Positions 47,002-59,515 of a stretch of DNA of 64,000 nt are shown piece by piece. The stretch is taken from positions 1 through 64,000 of the forward strand of contig NZ_JAJSDZ010000007.1 in the NCBI RefSeq assembly GCF_021272385.1, read 5' to 3'. The DNA comes from Vibrio salinus. Lineage in GTDB: Bacteria > Pseudomonadota > Gammaproteobacteria > Enterobacterales > Vibrionaceae. Position 1 is the first letter of the stretch. Each line of letters begins with the position of its first letter. The notes under the pieces were generated by a model. It was not told where the DNA came from. It ran no database searches and was given only the letters and a program-made list of their open reading frames with translations. Made by a program: the position numbers and the translations under genes.

Positions 47002-47030
47002 GTGGCCTTACTGATTCAAAGGCCACTTTT
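47002..47030 (+). terminator. Terminator after psd
   Basis: Stem GTGGCCTT / AAGGCCAC followed by TTTTATT, 12 bp after the psd stop. Confidence 0.9.
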
Positions 47031-47171
47031 ATTCATCATTCCAATTAGCCAGGAAAATACATAATAAATAAAAATAATCACCGAACTCTCAAAAATAAAC
47101 GGTACCCCAATACAAATACCAATACTCACGTTAGATTTACATATAATAATTTCAGAATGAGAGTGTAGGTA

Positions 47172-48587
47172 ATGCCAAAAATATCAGCACAACAGCTTAT
47201 CAAGCTTATCCTTTGTTTTCTCCCTCCCCTCATCCTTTTATCAATGCCGATGGATAGTATTCCTATCCCTGAACTAACATTAATACAACATCGGTTACTG
47301 GCTATTTTTTTGTTAGCTGCATTACTTTGGGTGTTAGAACCGGTACCGGTATTTGCTACATCGATACTGATCATCGCCTTAGAATTGATCATGATATCTA
47401 ACAAGGGGCTCCATTGGTTCCGAAGTCTTCCGGAAGGACACCGGTTTGGGGAGCTCATTAACTACAAGGACATTTTAGGGGCGTTCTCATCTCCCATTAT
47501 TATTTTGTTTATGGGTGGGTTTGCTCTCGCGATTGCCGCCACCAAATACGAATTGGATAACAACCTGGCCCGGGTTCTTCTCAAACCATTCGGTCATCAG
47601 CCTAAATTTATTATGCTTGGTTTGATGGTAATTACCGCCTGCTTCTCTATGTTTATGTCCAACACCGCAACAACGGTGATGATGCTGGCTTTATTGGGCC
47701 CTATTATTGCCTCCACCAGCAGGGAAGATAAAGGCATTAAAGCGTTGGTACTATGCATTCCTATCGCAGCAAATACCGGGGGGATTGCCACACCAATTGG
47801 TACACCGCCAAATGCTATTGCACTTCAATATCTTACCGGAGAAAACAGCATTAGTTTCTTAAGCTGGATGATGATGGGATTACCTTTCGTGCTCATTCAG
47901 CTCACTATTGCCTGGTTCCTGCTTCAGAAACTGTTTCCATCACAAGAGAAAAGCATCACCTTAAATTTATCCGGGGGGTTCCGTAAAAGCTGGCGAGCAA
48001 TGACGGTTTACGTTACTTTTGCCCTGACCATCATTCTCTGGATGACAACATCTCTGCATGGTATGAATACTTATGTTGTTTCTATTATTCCACTTGCTAT
48101 TTTCACCTTAACCGGAATTATGGGAAAAGAAGAACTCAAACAAATTAACTGGGATGTGCTATGGCTGGTTGCTGGTGGTATCGCGATTGGTATCGGGCTG
48201 GAAAAAACCGGACTGGCATCCGCCATGGCGAATGCGATTCACTACGAAAGTCTGGCACCAATGCTTGTTGTTATCACGTTATCCATTGTTTGCTGGCTCA
48301 TGGCGAATTTTATGTCCAATACCGCAACAGCAAACCTGCTCATGCCCATCGCTGCAGCGATTGGGACTTCAATGACCAGCCTCCACAGTGTCGGTGGATT
48401 ACAGGGACTGCTCGTTGTTGTCGCCTTTTCCGCTTCTCTGGGTATGATTTTACCAGTATCTACACCACCCAATTCACTGGCTTATTCAACCGGGCTGATT
48501 GATAGTAAAGACATGGCTAAAATGGGAATTATCATGGGTGTTGTCGGGTTGCTAATTGTTTACTCAGCATCCTGGATAATTTTTTAA
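47172..48587 (+). CDS. DASS (SLC13) family divalent anion:Na+ symporter
   Basis: 471 aa, about 11 membrane segments. Two inverted repeats each carry the Na+/substrate motifs: MSNTATT with GTPPNA in the first half and MSNTATA with STPPNS in the second, as in V. cholerae INDY. Likely imports dicarboxylates such as succinate, or sulfate-like anions; substrate not determinable from sequence. Stand-alone gene between psd and an EamA transporter. Confidence 0.9.
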   Translation: MPKISAQQLIKLILCFLPPLILLSMPMDSIPIPELTLIQHRLLAIFLLAALLWVLEPVPVFATSILIIALELIMISNKGLHWFRSLPEGHRFGELINYKDILGAFSSPIIILFMGGFALAIAATKYELDNNLARVLLKPFGHQPKFIMLGLMVITACFSMFMSNTATTVMMLALLGPIIASTSREDKGIKALVLCIPIAANTGGIATPIGTPPNAIALQYLTGENSISFLSWMMMGLPFVLIQLTIAWFLLQKLFPSQEKSITLNLSGGFRKSWRAMTVYVTFALTIILWMTTSLHGMNTYVVSIIPLAIFTLTGIMGKEELKQINWDVLWLVAGGIAIGIGLEKTGLASAMANAIHYESLAPMLVVITLSIVCWLMANFMSNTATANLLMPIAAAIGTSMTSLHSVGGLQGLLVVVAFSASLGMILPVSTPPNSLAYSTGLIDSKDMAKMGIIMGVVGLLIVYSASWIIF

Positions 48588-48665
48588 GAATAAATTCCTT
48601 TGTTTTATCCGCCCTTTAGTGCATAGTTTTCTTCACAAAATAGAAATTTACAGAAGGAACTGTGC

Positions 48666-49550
48666 GTGGGTTATGAATGGTTGGCTTTGGCGGCTGCCTT
48701 TTTATGGGCAGTAGGTAGTATATTATCTGTCGAACCAGCCAAATATTTAGGTACCTTTTCTTATAGCCGATGGCGAATGGGATGCACTTCCATAACACTG
48801 ACATTCATCGCCTGGATTAGCGGAGGATGGAGCACCATCTCCGGCGAGAATATTTTCCCGATGATGCTCTCCGGCTTCATCGGTATTTTCATCGGAGATA
48901 CCGCTCTGTTTGCCTGCTTTAACCGCATGGGACCCAGACAGGCAGGACTGTTATTTTCCTGCCATGCCGTTTTTTCTGCCGTTATCGGATACTTTCTCTT
49001 TAACGAAACGATGACCAGCAAGGAGCTATTGGGGGCTGTCCTTGTTTTTTCCGGTGTCGTAACCGCCATATTCTTTCGCAAAAAAGGCGCTGAACACAAA
49101 CTGGATGCTCTATCTGGTAGCCTATGGCTGGGGGTTATCCTCGGGCTGGTTGCGGCATTATGCCAGGCTTTAGGCGGGATCATAGCCAAGCCCGTCATGA
49201 TCACCAGTGTCGATCCCATCGCGGCTTCGGCACTCAGGATGATCGCGGCTTTTTCTGCTCACATGCTCCTTTTTCTGAGCCGATCCCGAATAGCAAGAGG
49301 CCACCGCTCAATCACATTAAGAGTATTCTCTATTACCTTTTTAAATGCATTTCTGGCCATGGTCCTGGGTATGACTCTGATTCTTTATGCCCTGAAAGAT
49401 GGGAATGTCGGGATGGTTGCTTTACTCTCATCAACCACACCTATCATGCTGTTACCTATACTGTGGTTTTACAGTGGACAGACACCCAACCGATATGCCT
49501 GGGCCGGAGCCATTGTGGCCGTCATCGGAACAGGTACTTTGGTATACTAA
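48666..49550 (+). CDS. EamA/DMT family transporter
   Basis: 294 aa, ten hydrophobic segments in two EamA repeats (about 5-137 and 152-292), with ALRMIAAFSAHMLLFL and the terminal AGAIVAVIGTGTLVY. Metabolite exporter/importer of unknown substrate. GTG start behind AAGGA. 78 bp after the DASS gene, possibly co-transcribed. Confidence 0.9.
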   Translation: MGYEWLALAAAFLWAVGSILSVEPAKYLGTFSYSRWRMGCTSITLTFIAWISGGWSTISGENIFPMMLSGFIGIFIGDTALFACFNRMGPRQAGLLFSCHAVFSAVIGYFLFNETMTSKELLGAVLVFSGVVTAIFFRKKGAEHKLDALSGSLWLGVILGLVAALCQALGGIIAKPVMITSVDPIAASALRMIAAFSAHMLLFLSRSRIARGHRSITLRVFSITFLNAFLAMVLGMTLILYALKDGNVGMVALLSSTTPIMLLPILWFYSGQTPNRYAWAGAIVAVIGTGTLVY

Positions 49551-49702
49551 CAACAATACTCTGACCAAAAATGATGATAGGTTTTACTTATTCTTATTGA
49601 TAGGAATAATCATTGATCTTAATCTTCTAGATACAATATAAAGTGTAGTAAAATTACTCTAGTTTCATTTTTCAGTTACTTAAAATTTGACGAGGTCTAA
49701 CT

Positions 49703-51232
49703 ATGTCAGCGAAGAAGCCAATGGCTTTAGTGATCCTGGACGGGTGGGGTCACCGTAAGGATAACAATAACAACGCAATCAATAATGCAAATACTCCGGT
49801 ACTGGACGGCTTAGTAGCGAATAACCCAAACACACTGATTTCCGCTTCAGGACTTGATGTTGGTTTACCTGATGGTCAAATGGGTAACTCAGAAGTAGGT
49901 CATACAAACATTGGCGCAGGCCGGGTGGTATATCAGGATTTAACTCGTATAACCAAAGCAATTGAAGACGGTGAATTCCAGAAAAATTCAGCGATTGCAA
50001 ATGCAATGGATAAAGCGATTTCTGCCGGAAAAGCCATCCATATTATGGGGCTGATGTCTCCGGGTGGTGTGCACTCTCATGAAGATCATATCTATGCAGC
50101 AGTCGAAATGGCAGCAGCCCGAGGTGCTGAGAAAATCTTCTTACACTGTTTTCTTGATGGCCGTGATACACCACCACGCAGTGCAGAAGGCTCACTAAAA
50201 CGTTTTGATGAGCTGTTTGCCAAGTTGGGTAAAGGTCGCATTGCATCTCTGGTCGGTCGTTATTACGCAATGGACCGTGATAACAACTGGGAGCGTGTTC
50301 AGGAAGCCTATGATCTCATCACACAGGCAAAAGGGTCACACACGTTTGACTCAGCCGTTGCCGGTCTTGAAGCCGCTTACGGCCGTGATGAAAATGATGA
50401 ATTTGTGAAAGCCACCATCATTCAGCCTGAGGGTCAGGACTCTTCTGCCATGGAAGATGGCGATGCATTGATTTTCATGAACTACCGAGCGGACCGTGCC
50501 AGAGAAATCACCAGAACATTCGTTCCGGCATTCGATGGATTTACACGTGCTAAATTCCCGGCTATTGATTTTGTTATGCTGACCCAATATGCTGCTGACA
50601 TCCCTCTGCAATGTGCATTTCCACCAGCTTCTCTGGACAATACCTATGGTGAATGGCTGGCAAAAGCAGGAAAAACTCAGCTACGAATTTCCGAGACCGA
50701 AAAATACGCCCACGTCACTTTCTTCTTTAACGGTGGTGTAGAAACTGAGTTTGAAGGAGAAGACCGTCAGATAGTAGCCTCTCCAAAAGTTGCCACTTAC
50801 GATCTGCAACCTGAAATGAGCTCAGGTGAACTAACCGATAAACTGGTGGCTGCAATCGAATCAGGTAAATACGATGCGATTATCTGTAACTATCCAAACG
50901 GTGATATGGTTGGTCACACGGGTGTTTATGAAGCTGCAGTAAAAGCCTGTGAAGCGGTAGATTCATGTGTTGGCAGAATCGTTGAAGCCATTAAAAAAGT
51001 CGATGGACAATTGCTTATCACAGCCGACCACGGGAATGCAGAAATGATGGTAAATCCCGAAACGGGTGGCACTCATACCGCGCATACCAACCTGCCGGTA
51101 CCATTGATCTACGTTGGTAATAAAGACATCAAACTGAAAGAGAACGGAAAACTTTCAGACTTAGCACCAACTATGCTGGCTCTTACCGATATGGAAATCC
51201 CAGATGAAATGTCTGGCGAGGTTCTTTTCTAA
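49703..51232 (+). CDS. gpmI: 2,3-bisphosphoglycerate-independent phosphoglycerate mutase
   Basis: 509 aa Mn-dependent iPGM of glycolysis. [12 protein letters not shown] with the metal Asp, catalytic Ser63 in [55 protein letters not shown]. Upstream of envC, the common gpmI-envC order. Confidence 0.98.
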   Translation: MSAKKPMALVILDGWGHRKDNNNNAINNANTPVLDGLVANNPNTLISASGLDVGLPDGQMGNSEVGHTNIGAGRVVYQDLTRITKAIEDGEFQKNSAIANAMDKAISAGKAIHIMGLMSPGGVHSHEDHIYAAVEMAAARGAEKIFLHCFLDGRDTPPRSAEGSLKRFDELFAKLGKGRIASLVGRYYAMDRDNNWERVQEAYDLITQAKGSHTFDSAVAGLEAAYGRDENDEFVKATIIQPEGQDSSAMEDGDALIFMNYRADRAREITRTFVPAFDGFTRAKFPAIDFVMLTQYAADIPLQCAFPPASLDNTYGEWLAKAGKTQLRISETEKYAHVTFFFNGGVETEFEGEDRQIVASPKVATYDLQPEMSSGELTDKLVAAIESGKYDAIICNYPNGDMVGHTGVYEAAVKACEAVDSCVGRIVEAIKKVDGQLLITADHGNAEMMVNPETGGTHTAHTNLPVPLIYVGNKDIKLKENGKLSDLAPTMLALTDMEIPDEMSGEVLF

Positions 51233-51268
51233 AAAGCCAGCAATTATCTGATATCATGTAATTAAGAT

Positions 51269-51295
51269 AAAAAGCTCCGTCATTCGGAGCTTTTT
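51269..51295 (+). terminator. Terminator after gpmI
   Basis: Stem AAAAGCTCCG / CGGAGCTTTTT, 36 bp after the gpmI stop and before envC. Confidence 0.9.
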
Positions 51296-51421
51296 ATTGT
51301 TTTATGTAAGAACATCGCGATTTTTTCTGTTTCCATATCGTTGTTGAGATCGCTTTCTGTATACTGATGGTCAAATTAAATTTTAGGCAAGACTGAAATC
51401 CATAGACATAAGCCTCTAATA

Positions 51422-52544
51422 ATGAAAAATAAATTATCTTTATCATTAATTCTTTCTGTTTCCATTATTCTCAGCTGCACAGCAATTCCTTCAGCATACG
51501 CGGCCAGTAAACAAGAATTAAAAGGCGTTTCAAATGAAATTTCCCGCCAGAAAAGCACATTGAAACGACAAAATAATAAACTGGATAAATTGCAGAGTGA
51601 GTTAAAAAAACAAGAACTAAATATTACGTCACTGGAAAAAGAGATTAAGCAAACCAAACGAAAACTGGCAACATCAACGGCTAATATAAAAAGATTAGAA
51701 TCAAAAATTTCCGAATTAGAACAACAAAAGAACCAACAATCAAACAAACTTAAACAACTTATCCATACCTACTATGTTACTCAGCACAGCCATTCTGCAG
51801 AAAACTTACTGAGAGATAACAGCGATGAAGATAGGATCAGTCAATATTTTCAGCATCTAGCAAAAGCAAGAGCAGATGTCATCGAGCAACTGGAAAAGAC
51901 ATCACAGCAACTGAAAAGCAATGAAGAAAAGCTGACCCGGGAAAAAAAAACAAATTCAGTCCCTGCTTAATGAACAGACATATAAACGAGACAATCTGAA
52001 CAAAGTTCAGACACGACGTAAAACGACAGTGAAAAAAATTCGCTCGAATATTTCCAGTGACAAAGTCTATCTTGCTGAATTACAAAGAAACGAATCGCGC
52101 CTCAAGGCCGAAATAGCAAAGGCCGTAAAACGAAATTCTGTTTTAATGAATGGCATAGCCAAACAAAGGGGAAAACTTCCCTGGCCATTAAAGGGGAAAA
52201 TTTTACATAGCTTCGGTAGTCATCAAACAGGACAGATAAACTGGAAAGGCATTGTTATTGCTGCGAATTACGGCCAACCCGTAAAAGCCGTGTACGCCGG
52301 AAGAGTTGTTTTCTCTGAGTATCTTCGAGGCTATGGACTGGTGATATTATTGGATCACGGCAAAGGAGATATGACACTCTATGGATTTAATCAGTCTTTA
52401 CTGAAAAAAGAAGGCGACAAAGTTCTGGCAGGAGAAACCATTGCTCTTGCCGGCGATACCGGTGGCCAATCTCAGCCTTCTTTATATTTTGAAGTCAGAC
52501 GTAACAGCCGTGCACAGAATCCTTTACGCTGGCTGACCAGATAA
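51422..52544 (+). pseudogene. envC: Murein hydrolase activator EnvC, reading frame broken at an A9 run
   Basis: Signal peptide (cleaved after about AYA27), long coiled coil (30-180) and a C-terminal degenerate LytM domain (KGIVIAANYGQPVKAVYAGR, HGKGDMTLYGFNQSLL, PSLYFEVRRNSRAQNP). The metal His residues are missing, as in EnvC, which activates AmiA/AmiB at the septum. The first frame runs 51422-51970 (182 aa, ending KKTNSVPA); the second resumes from 52029. The switch is at nine A (51942-51950). With eight A the frame is continuous, giving about 373 aa. Options: sequencing error, true mutation, or slippage. Everything outside the run looks intact. Confidence 0.9.
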
Positions 52545-52552
52545 TGAAGACA

Positions 52553-52576
52553 AAGGGCTGAAAATCATCAGCCCTT
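52553..52576. terminator. Hairpin between convergent envC and hemE
   Basis: Stem AAGGGCTG / CAGCCCTT with an 8-base loop, followed by ATTAAC on the plus strand and TTTG on the minus strand; a weak bidirectional terminator. Confidence 0.6.
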
Positions 52577-52587
52577 ATTAACATCTG

Positions 52588-53655
52588 TTATTGGTGATAT
52601 ACACGGGATAAATCGTGAACAGCATCAATGAAACTTCCGGCATTTTCCGGTGGCACATCAAGATGAATACCGTGGCCTAAATTAAATACATGACCAGACT
52701 TGTCATAGCCAAATCCGGACAATATTCTGGCAACTTCGTCACGGATACGTTCAGGAGATGAATAAAGTATTGAAGGGTCCATATTCCCTTGCAAAGCCAC
52801 TTTATCTCCAACCCGGGATTTGGCATCTTCAATATCGATGGTCCAGTCAAGCCCGATTGCATCACACCCAGTTGCAGCAATACTTTCAAGCCACATTCCA
52901 CCATTTTTAGTAAACAATGTCACTGGCACAGTTCTGCTGTCATGCTCTCTAATCAGACCATCCACAATTTTATGCATATAGTGAAGCGAAAAATCTTTAT
53001 AATCCCTTGGCGTGAGCACTCCTCCCCAGGTATCAAAAATCATGACAGACTGCGCACCGGCCATAATCTGCCCATTTAAATAGTCAATAACACTGTCGGC
53101 AAGCTTATCCAATAATGTATGCAACAAAGCCGGTTCCGAGTACATCATCTTTTTAATTACCGTAAATGCCTTTGAACTGCCACCCTCAACCATATAAGTA
53201 GCCAGAGTCCATGGACTCCCGGAAAAACCAATCAAAGGAACCTCACCATTCAGATCTTTACGAATCTGACGTACAGCATCCATCACATAGCGAAGCTCCC
53301 CCTCAGGATCAGGGATGGGTATTCTTTTTATATCTGCAGGCGTACGTACAGGATGAGAAAACTTAGGCCCTTCCCCCGCCTCAAAATAAAGCCCTAAGCC
53401 CATCGCATCCGGAACAGTCAAGATATCAGAAAAGAGTATGGCAGCATCCAGTTTAAATCGCTTCAATGGCTGAAGAGTCACCTCTGATGCTAACTCCGGA
53501 TTACGGCATAAAGACATAAAATCTCCGGCCTGAGAGCGAGTTTTACGATATTCAGGCAAATAACGTCCAGCCTGACGCATCATCCATACCGGCGTATAAT
53601 CAACAGGCTCTCTTAATAACGCTCTTAAATAATTATCATTTTTTAAACTACTCAT
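52588..53655 (-). CDS. hemE: Uroporphyrinogen decarboxylase
   Basis: 355 aa (E. coli 354). Heme pathway: uroporphyrinogen III to coproporphyrinogen [19 protein letters not shown] (substrate Arg), [13 protein letters not shown] with the catalytic Asp, [24 protein letters not shown]. 40 bp after nudC. Confidence 0.98.
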   Translation of the reverse strand: MSSLKNDNYLRALLREPVDYTPVWMMRQAGRYLPEYRKTRSQAGDFMSLCRNPELASEVTLQPLKRFKLDAAILFSDILTVPDAMGLGLYFEAGEGPKFSHPVRTPADIKRIPIPDPEGELRYVMDAVRQIRKDLNGEVPLIGFSGSPWTLATYMVEGGSSKAFTVIKKMMYSEPALLHTLLDKLADSVIDYLNGQIMAGAQSVMIFDTWGGVLTPRDYKDFSLHYMHKIVDGLIREHDSRTVPVTLFTKNGGMWLESIAATGCDAIGLDWTIDIEDAKSRVGDKVALQGNMDPSILYSSPERIRDEVARILSGFGYDKSGHVFNLGHGIHLDVPPENAGSFIDAVHDLSRVYHQ

Positions 53656-53695
53656 AATTCTTCCAATAGGGCTGACTTACTGCTATTTATTATTT

Positions 53696-54493
53696 TTATG
53701 ATTCTAACATTGATAATTGAGATTCGCGCTGTATATCCGATACCGTTTGCTCTATTAATGCCCGGGCAATGGTACCGACGGGAGCCAGATTGGGTAATTC
53801 ACCCGGATTAAACCATTTGGCATCACTTAATTCCGTATAATCCGGGCGTATTTCTCCTGATTCATAATCGGCCATGAATCCGACCATCATACTGCTTGGA
53901 AATGCCCAGGGCTGACTCGAAAAATACCGGATATTAGTGACTTTTATTCCTGTCTCTTCGTATATCTCCCGGCACACACAATCCTCTAATGTTTCCCCGA
54001 CCTCAACGAATCCGGCAATAACGGTATACAGATCAGAGGAATGCCGGGAATGATTAGCCAGTAAAATTTGATTATCACGACGGATGGCAACAATAATACA
54101 AGGAAAAATTCTCGGATAATGTATTGACCGGCAGTCATTACACTGCATCGCCAGTTCTCTGTGATTCAAATGATTACGGCCGCCACATTGAGGACAAAAG
54201 CGCTGCGTTTGTGTCATATGACCATACTGAATCGCTTTACTAACCGCGAGAAACAAAGGTTCTTCAATATACAGAAGGTCTCTCAGCGAAGTAAGCTCAT
54301 ATGTTTGCTCTAATTCAGATTCATTGAGCCAGTAGACCGGATAACCTTTATATCTGGCAACCTCTATAGCATCTTCAGAAGATAAAGAATACTGCTGAGC
54401 CGAACCAAAAGGTATTTCACCTTCAACAGTCCATAGTTCACTTCCTGAAACAACGCACCAATAAGCGTCATTTGTGTCACTATTTCTTAACAT
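53696..54493 (-). CDS. nudC: NAD+ diphosphatase / NAD-RNA decapping Nudix hydrolase
   Basis: 265 aa. Zinc ribbon [10 protein letters not shown] ... CNDC (about 103-122), Nudix box [23 protein letters not shown] and the NudC-specific SQPWAFPSS. Hydrolyses NADH and removes NAD caps from RNA. Divergent from rsd, upstream of hemE. Confidence 0.96.
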   Translation of the reverse strand: MLRNSDTNDAYWCVVSGSELWTVEGEIPFGSAQQYSLSSEDAIEVARYKGYPVYWLNESELEQTYELTSLRDLLYIEEPLFLAVSKAIQYGHMTQTQRFCPQCGGRNHLNHRELAMQCNDCRSIHYPRIFPCIIVAIRRDNQILLANHSRHSSDLYTVIAGFVEVGETLEDCVCREIYEETGIKVTNIRYFSSQPWAFPSSMMVGFMADYESGEIRPDYTELSDAKWFNPGELPNLAPVGTIARALIEQTVSDIQRESQLSMLES

Positions 54494-54662
54494 AACTCCC
54501 CCATTCTCTTGCAGTCCAGCTATTTTACTGGCAATCTAGTTTCATACCAGAGTTAAATGTAACCAATTAAAAAATGACGAACTCCGGGTAACTTTTAGGG
54601 ATGTATCATATCTCAGTTCAGTTTGATCTCTTATTTTAAGATCTGCTCATGGGGGCATAACC

Positions 54663-55145
54663 ATGCTAAATAAATTAAAAAACATACAAGAACAATGGGG
54701 TGGCTCAAGTGAGGTTATCGATCAATGGCTAGATGATCGTCAACGTCTGCTGGTAGCATACTGTAAACTGGCAATAAATCAGCCAAATAACAAAAACATC
54801 ACCAAACTTCCTTCCGAAAATGAAATTGAAGATTTCTGCCAGAATCTGGTGGAATACATCTCGACCGGCCATTTTAAAATTTACGATATGGTAAAAGCAC
54901 AATGGGAATCGACCGGTTTTAAAGCCACTGACGAAATTAACGACACGTATTTCAAAATCGTATCAACAACCGATCCTCTTTTGAATTTTGCAGATAAATA
55001 TCTGGATATAAAAGAAGGTGATGATCTGGAACATTTCGATCTTGAGCTATCCCGTTTGGGAGAGATATTAGAAGAGCGTTTTGAAGTAGAAGACTGCCTC
55101 ATTCAACTTATTGCTGACAGCTTGTCCGTTCCACCAGGAGCATAG
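54663..55145 (+). CDS. rsd: Anti-sigma-70 factor Rsd
   Basis: 160 aa all-helical protein. The WLDDRQRLLVAYCKLA helix and DFCQNLVEYISTGHF are typical of the Rsd/AlgQ family. Sequesters sigma-70 in stationary phase. Lies between nudC and rpoC, as in E. coli; ribosome site GGGGG upstream of the ATG. Confidence 0.95.
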   Translation: MLNKLKNIQEQWGGSSEVIDQWLDDRQRLLVAYCKLAINQPNNKNITKLPSENEIEDFCQNLVEYISTGHFKIYDMVKAQWESTGFKATDEINDTYFKIVSTTDPLLNFADKYLDIKEGDDLEHFDLELSRLGEILEERFEVEDCLIQLIADSLSVPPGA

Positions 55146-55180
55146 ACCAGACTAGTCGCAGAAATTATTTACGGCAAAGA

Positions 55181-55206
55181 AAAAGGCGCCAACGGCGCCT
55201 TTTTTA
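55181..55206. terminator. Bidirectional terminator rsd / rpoC
   Basis: Stem AAAAAGGCGCC / GGCGCCTTTTT with a 3-base loop between convergent rsd and rpoC; A run on one side, T run on the other. Confidence 0.95.
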
Positions 55207-55223
55207 TGATTTCGAATCAGAAA

Positions 55224-58200
55224 CTAGTCATCTGAGGAGAAACCAGCATTCAGCAACGCAGCCAGATTATCTGTTGCCTGTTCTGCTGATGGTCCTTCTT
55301 TTTCCGCTTCACGCTGAGCCTGACGCTCCTGATGATAAGCGAAACCGGTACCTGCAGGAATCAAACGACCAACAATCACGTTTTCTTTCAGACCACGTAA
55401 CTCATCACGTTTACCGGAAACTGCCGCTTCAGTAAGGACTCGGGTTGTTTCCTGGAACGATGCTGCTGAAATGAAAGATTCAGTAGCCAGTGACGCTTTG
55501 GTGATACCCAGAAGATCACGTTCAAAACGAGCTGGTTCTTTACCTTCAGATTCTAACTGACGGTTAACCACTTTAACATGTGAGTATTCAACCTGCTCAC
55601 CAGGTAACAAGTCAGAGTCACCAGCGAAAGTGATAGTACATTTACGCAGCATCTGACGAACGATAGTTTCAATATGCTTATCGTTAATCTTAACACCCTG
55701 TAAACGGTACACTTCCTGAACTTCGTTTGCGATGTACTGAGTAACAGCATGAATACCACGTAAACGCAGAATATCATGTGGAGATTCTGGTCCGTCAGCA
55801 ATCACATCACCACGTTCCACTTTCTCACCTTCAAACACGTTCAGCTGACGATGTTTAGGGATCATCTCTTCGTAAGCATCACCGCCTTCACGAGTGATAA
55901 CTAAACGACGTTTACCTTTTGTCTCTTTACCGAATGAAACGGTACCTGTGTGCTCAGCAAGAATTGCCGGCTCTTTAGGCTTACGCGCTTCAAACAGATC
56001 AGCAACGCGAGGAAGACCACCCGTGATATCTTTGTTACCACCAGATTTCTGAGGAATACGTGCTAACGTATCACCCACACCGACTTCGGCACCATCATCA
56101 AGGTTAACGATCGCTTTACCCGGTAAGAAGTACTGAGCTGGCATATCAGTGCCAGGAATCATGACGTCATTACCTTTCTCATCAACAAGTTTGACTGCCG
56201 GACGCATATCTTTACCAGCCGAAGGACGGGCCGCAGGCTCGGTCACTTCACTAGAAGACAAACCAGTTAAATCATCAGTCTGACGAGAAACAGTTACACC
56301 ATCAATCATATCCACAAACTGAACACGACCAGCCACTTCGGTAATGATTGGCATTGTGTGTGCTTCCCAGTTTGCAACTAACTCACCGGAATCAACCGCA
56401 TCACTGTCCGCTTTGCTCAAAATCGAACCGTAAGGCAGTTTGTGTTTCTCCTTCGTACGACCAAATTCGTCAATAATCGTTAATTCGGTAGCACGGGAAG
56501 TAATCACTAACTTACCGTCTTTATTGGTTACAAATTTCGCGTTATGAAGCTTAACAGAACCTTTGTTCTTAGCCTGAATGCTGTTTTCCGCAGCCGCTGT
56601 CGATGCCGCACCACCAATGTGGAACGTACGCATAGTTAGCTGTGTACCCGGTTCACCGATTGACTGTGCAGCAATAACACCCACAGATTCACCCTGGTTA
56701 ACCAAATGACCACGAGCCAGGTCACGACCATAACATTGCGAACAACAACCGAAGTCTGAATCACAGGTAACCACAGAACGCACTTTGATCTGGTCGACCG
56801 AGTTCTCATCGATGATCTGACACCATTTCTCATCAATCAGCGTATTACGCGGGATAAGAATTTCTTCGGTACCAGGTTTCATGACGTCTTCAGCAATCAC
56901 ACGACCTAACGCTAATTCGGTCAGTGCAACTTTAACATCACCACCTTCGATGTGAGGAGTCATCAGAACCCCTTCGTGCGTACCACAGTCGTGTTCAGTA
57001 ACAACCACGTCCTGAGCCACATCAACCAGACGACGAGTCAGATAACCTGAGTTTGCTGTCTTCAATGCTGTATCCGCAAGACCCTTACGAGCACCGTGGG
57101 TTGAGATAAAGTACTGAAGTACGTTCAAGCCTTCTTTAAAGTTTGCTGTGATTGGTGTTTCAATGATCGAGCCATCCGGACGAGCCATCAGACCACGCAT
57201 ACCCGCCAGCTGACGAATCTGAGCCGCAGAACCACGAGCGCCCGAGTCAGCCATCATGTAGATGCTGTTGAAAGACTCTTGCTGCTCTTCCTCTCCATCA
57301 CGGTTAATTACCGTTTCAGAAGAAAGGTTAGCCATCATGGCTTTTGCTACGCGATCATTGGTTGATGCCCAAATATCGATCACTTTGTTGTAACGTTCAC
57401 CGGCAGTAACAAGACCCGACTGGAACTGTTCCTGAATTTCACGAACTTCTTCTTCCGCAGCAGAGATTTCAGTGTATTTCGCTGGTGGTACAACCATGTC
57501 GTCGATACCAACAGAAACACCTGACAAGGCAGCGTAAGCAAAACCGGTATACATAATCTGGTCAGCAAAGATAACAGTATCTTTCAGACCAAGCTTACGG
57601 TATGCCACGTTCAGCAGGTTAGAAATTTGTTTCTTACCCAGCTTTTGGTTAATGATTTCAAATGGCAGACCTTTTGGAACAATTTGCCATAACATGGCAC
57701 GGCCAACAGTGGTATCAACCATCTTGGTTTCTGTTGTGCTGTTACCATCATCATCAATCACTGTCTCAGTGATACGGACTTTAACACGAGCGTGAAGTGC
57801 CGCAGTCTTAGTACGATATGCTTTCTCAGCCTCTGTCGGGCCGGAAAGGTACATACCTTCACCTTTTGCGTTCACCATTTCACGAGTCATGTAGTAAAGA
57901 CCCAATACCACGTCCTGAGAAGGAACGATAATAGGATCACCTGATGCTGGAGACAGAATGTTGTTTGTCGACATCATCAATGTACGGGCTTCAAGCTGTG
58001 CTTCTAATGTAAGAGGCACGTGAACCGCCATCTGGTCCCCATCGAAGTCGGCGTTATAAGCAGCACAAACAAGTGGGTGCAACTGAATCGCTTTACCTTC
58101 AATCAGAACCGGTTCAAACGCCTGGATACCCAGACGGTGAAGGGTAGGTGCACGGTTTAGCATAACCGGATGTTCACGGATAACTTCGTCCAGAATATCC

Positions 58201-59426
58201 CATACCACCGCTTCTTCACGCTCAACCATTTTCTTAGCAGCTTTGATTGTCGTAGCCATACCACGAGTTTCAAGCTTGCTGTAAATAAATGGTTTAAATA
58301 ATTCCAGCGCCATCTTCTTAGGAAGACCACACTGATGTAAACGCAGGTAAGGACCTACTGTGATTACAGAACGTCCAGAGTAATCAACACGTTTACCCAG
58401 AAGGTTCTGACGGAAACGACCCTGTTTACCCTTGATCATATCCGCAAGAGATTTCAGAGGACGTTTGTTTGAACCTGTGATCGCACGACCACGACGACCG
58501 TTATCCAGCAACGCATCAACAGACTCTTGCAACATACGTTTTTCGTTACGTACGATGATGTCCGGAGCAGCCAGCTCTAGGAGACGTTTCAAACGGTTAT
58601 TACGGTTAATCACTCGACGGTATAAATCGTTAAGATCCGACGTTGCAAAACGGCCACCATCCAGAGGAACAAGTGGACGAAGATCCGGTGGAAGCACAGG
58701 TAACACTGTCAGAATCATCCACTCTGGGTTATTACCAGATGCGACAAACGCTTCAACCAGTTTTAAACGCTTAGTGACTTTCTTACGTTTGGTTTCAGAG
58801 TTAGTGGTTTCCAACTCTTCACGCATAAGTTCCGCTTCAGCAGAAAGATCCATTGTCGAAAGCAGGTCTTTAATCGCTTCAGCGCCCATTTTCGCAACGA
58901 ATTCGTCACCCCACTCTTCCAGGCGATCCAGATATTCTTCTTCTGTCAACAACTGACCTTTTTCCAGATCAGTCATACCTGGTTCAGTAACAATGTACAT
59001 TTCAAAATAAAGTACACGCTCAATATCACGCAGCGGCATATCCATAAGAAGACCGATACGAGATGGAAGAGATTTTAAGAACCAGATGTGAGCAACAGGT
59101 GACGCTAACTCGATGTGACCCATACGATCACGGCGAACTTTAGTTTGAGTTACTTCAACGCCACATTTCTCACAGATCACACCACGGTGTTTCAGGCGCT
59201 TGTATTTACCACAAAGACATTCATAGTCTTTAACTGGACCAAAAATACGCGCACAGAACAAACCATCACGTTCTGGTTTGAACGTACGATAGTTGATCGT
59301 TTCAGGTTTTTTCACTTCACCAAATGACCATGAACGAATCATGTCCGGTGAAGCTAGACCGATTTTGATAGCATCAAATTCTTCGGTCTTATGCTGCGCT
59401 TTAAGAAAGTTTAATAAGTCTTTCAC
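55224..59426 (-). CDS. rpoC: RNA polymerase subunit beta'
   Basis: 1,400 aa (E. coli 1,407). N-terminal zinc site CLCGKYKR...CEKCG, catalytic NADFDGDQM near residue 460, bridge/trigger region with [15 protein letters not shown], second zinc site [13 protein letters not shown], and [12 protein letters not shown] end. Shares a transcript with rpoB (89-bp gap). Confidence 0.99.
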   Translation of the reverse strand: MKDLLNFLKAQHKTEEFDAIKIGLASPDMIRSWSFGEVKKPETINYRTFKPERDGLFCARIFGPVKDYECLCGKYKRLKHRGVICEKCGVEVTQTKVRRDRMGHIELASPVAHIWFLKSLPSRIGLLMDMPLRDIERVLYFEMYIVTEPGMTDLEKGQLLTEEEYLDRLEEWGDEFVAKMGAEAIKDLLSTMDLSAEAELMREELETTNSETKRKKVTKRLKLVEAFVASGNNPEWMILTVLPVLPPDLRPLVPLDGGRFATSDLNDLYRRVINRNNRLKRLLELAAPDIIVRNEKRMLQESVDALLDNGRRGRAITGSNKRPLKSLADMIKGKQGRFRQNLLGKRVDYSGRSVITVGPYLRLHQCGLPKKMALELFKPFIYSKLETRGMATTIKAAKKMVEREEAVVWDILDEVIREHPVMLNRAPTLHRLGIQAFEPVLIEGKAIQLHPLVCAAYNADFDGDQMAVHVPLTLEAQLEARTLMMSTNNILSPASGDPIIVPSQDVVLGLYYMTREMVNAKGEGMYLSGPTEAEKAYRTKTAALHARVKVRITETVIDDDGNSTTETKMVDTTVGRAMLWQIVPKGLPFEIINQKLGKKQISNLLNVAYRKLGLKDTVIFADQIMYTGFAYAALSGVSVGIDDMVVPPAKYTEISAAEEEVREIQEQFQSGLVTAGERYNKVIDIWASTNDRVAKAMMANLSSETVINRDGEEEQQESFNSIYMMADSGARGSAAQIRQLAGMRGLMARPDGSIIETPITANFKEGLNVLQYFISTHGARKGLADTALKTANSGYLTRRLVDVAQDVVVTEHDCGTHEGVLMTPHIEGGDVKVALTELALGRVIAEDVMKPGTEEILIPRNTLIDEKWCQIIDENSVDQIKVRSVVTCDSDFGCCSQCYGRDLARGHLVNQGESVGVIAAQSIGEPGTQLTMRTFHIGGAASTAAAENSIQAKNKGSVKLHNAKFVTNKDGKLVITSRATELTIIDEFGRTKEKHKLPYGSILSKADSDAVDSGELVANWEAHTMPIITEVAGRVQFVDMIDGVTVSRQTDDLTGLSSSEVTEPAARPSAGKDMRPAVKLVDEKGNDVMIPGTDMPAQYFLPGKAIVNLDDGAEVGVGDTLARIPQKSGGNKDITGGLPRVADLFEARKPKEPAILAEHTGTVSFGKETKGKRRLVITREGGDAYEEMIPKHRQLNVFEGEKVERGDVIADGPESPHDILRLRGIHAVTQYIANEVQEVYRLQGVKINDKHIETIVRQMLRKCTITFAGDSDLLPGEQVEYSHVKVVNRQLESEGKEPARFERDLLGITKASLATESFISAASFQETTRVLTEAAVSGKRDELRGLKENVIVGRLIPAGTGFAYHQERQAQREAEKEGPSAEQATDNLAALLNAGFSSDD

Positions 59427-59515
59427 AATCAGCTCCTGTGAGGAGTTAAAAGGCGCTCGTAAAGCACGAGCCCCTTTCTACCAGGTAACCCGGTTTTTCT
59501 TATCGAAAAACCAAA

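Noticed and set aside
58432..58956. 174-aa frame opposite rpoC
   Set aside because: Ser/Arg-rich antisense shadow of a highly conserved gene.
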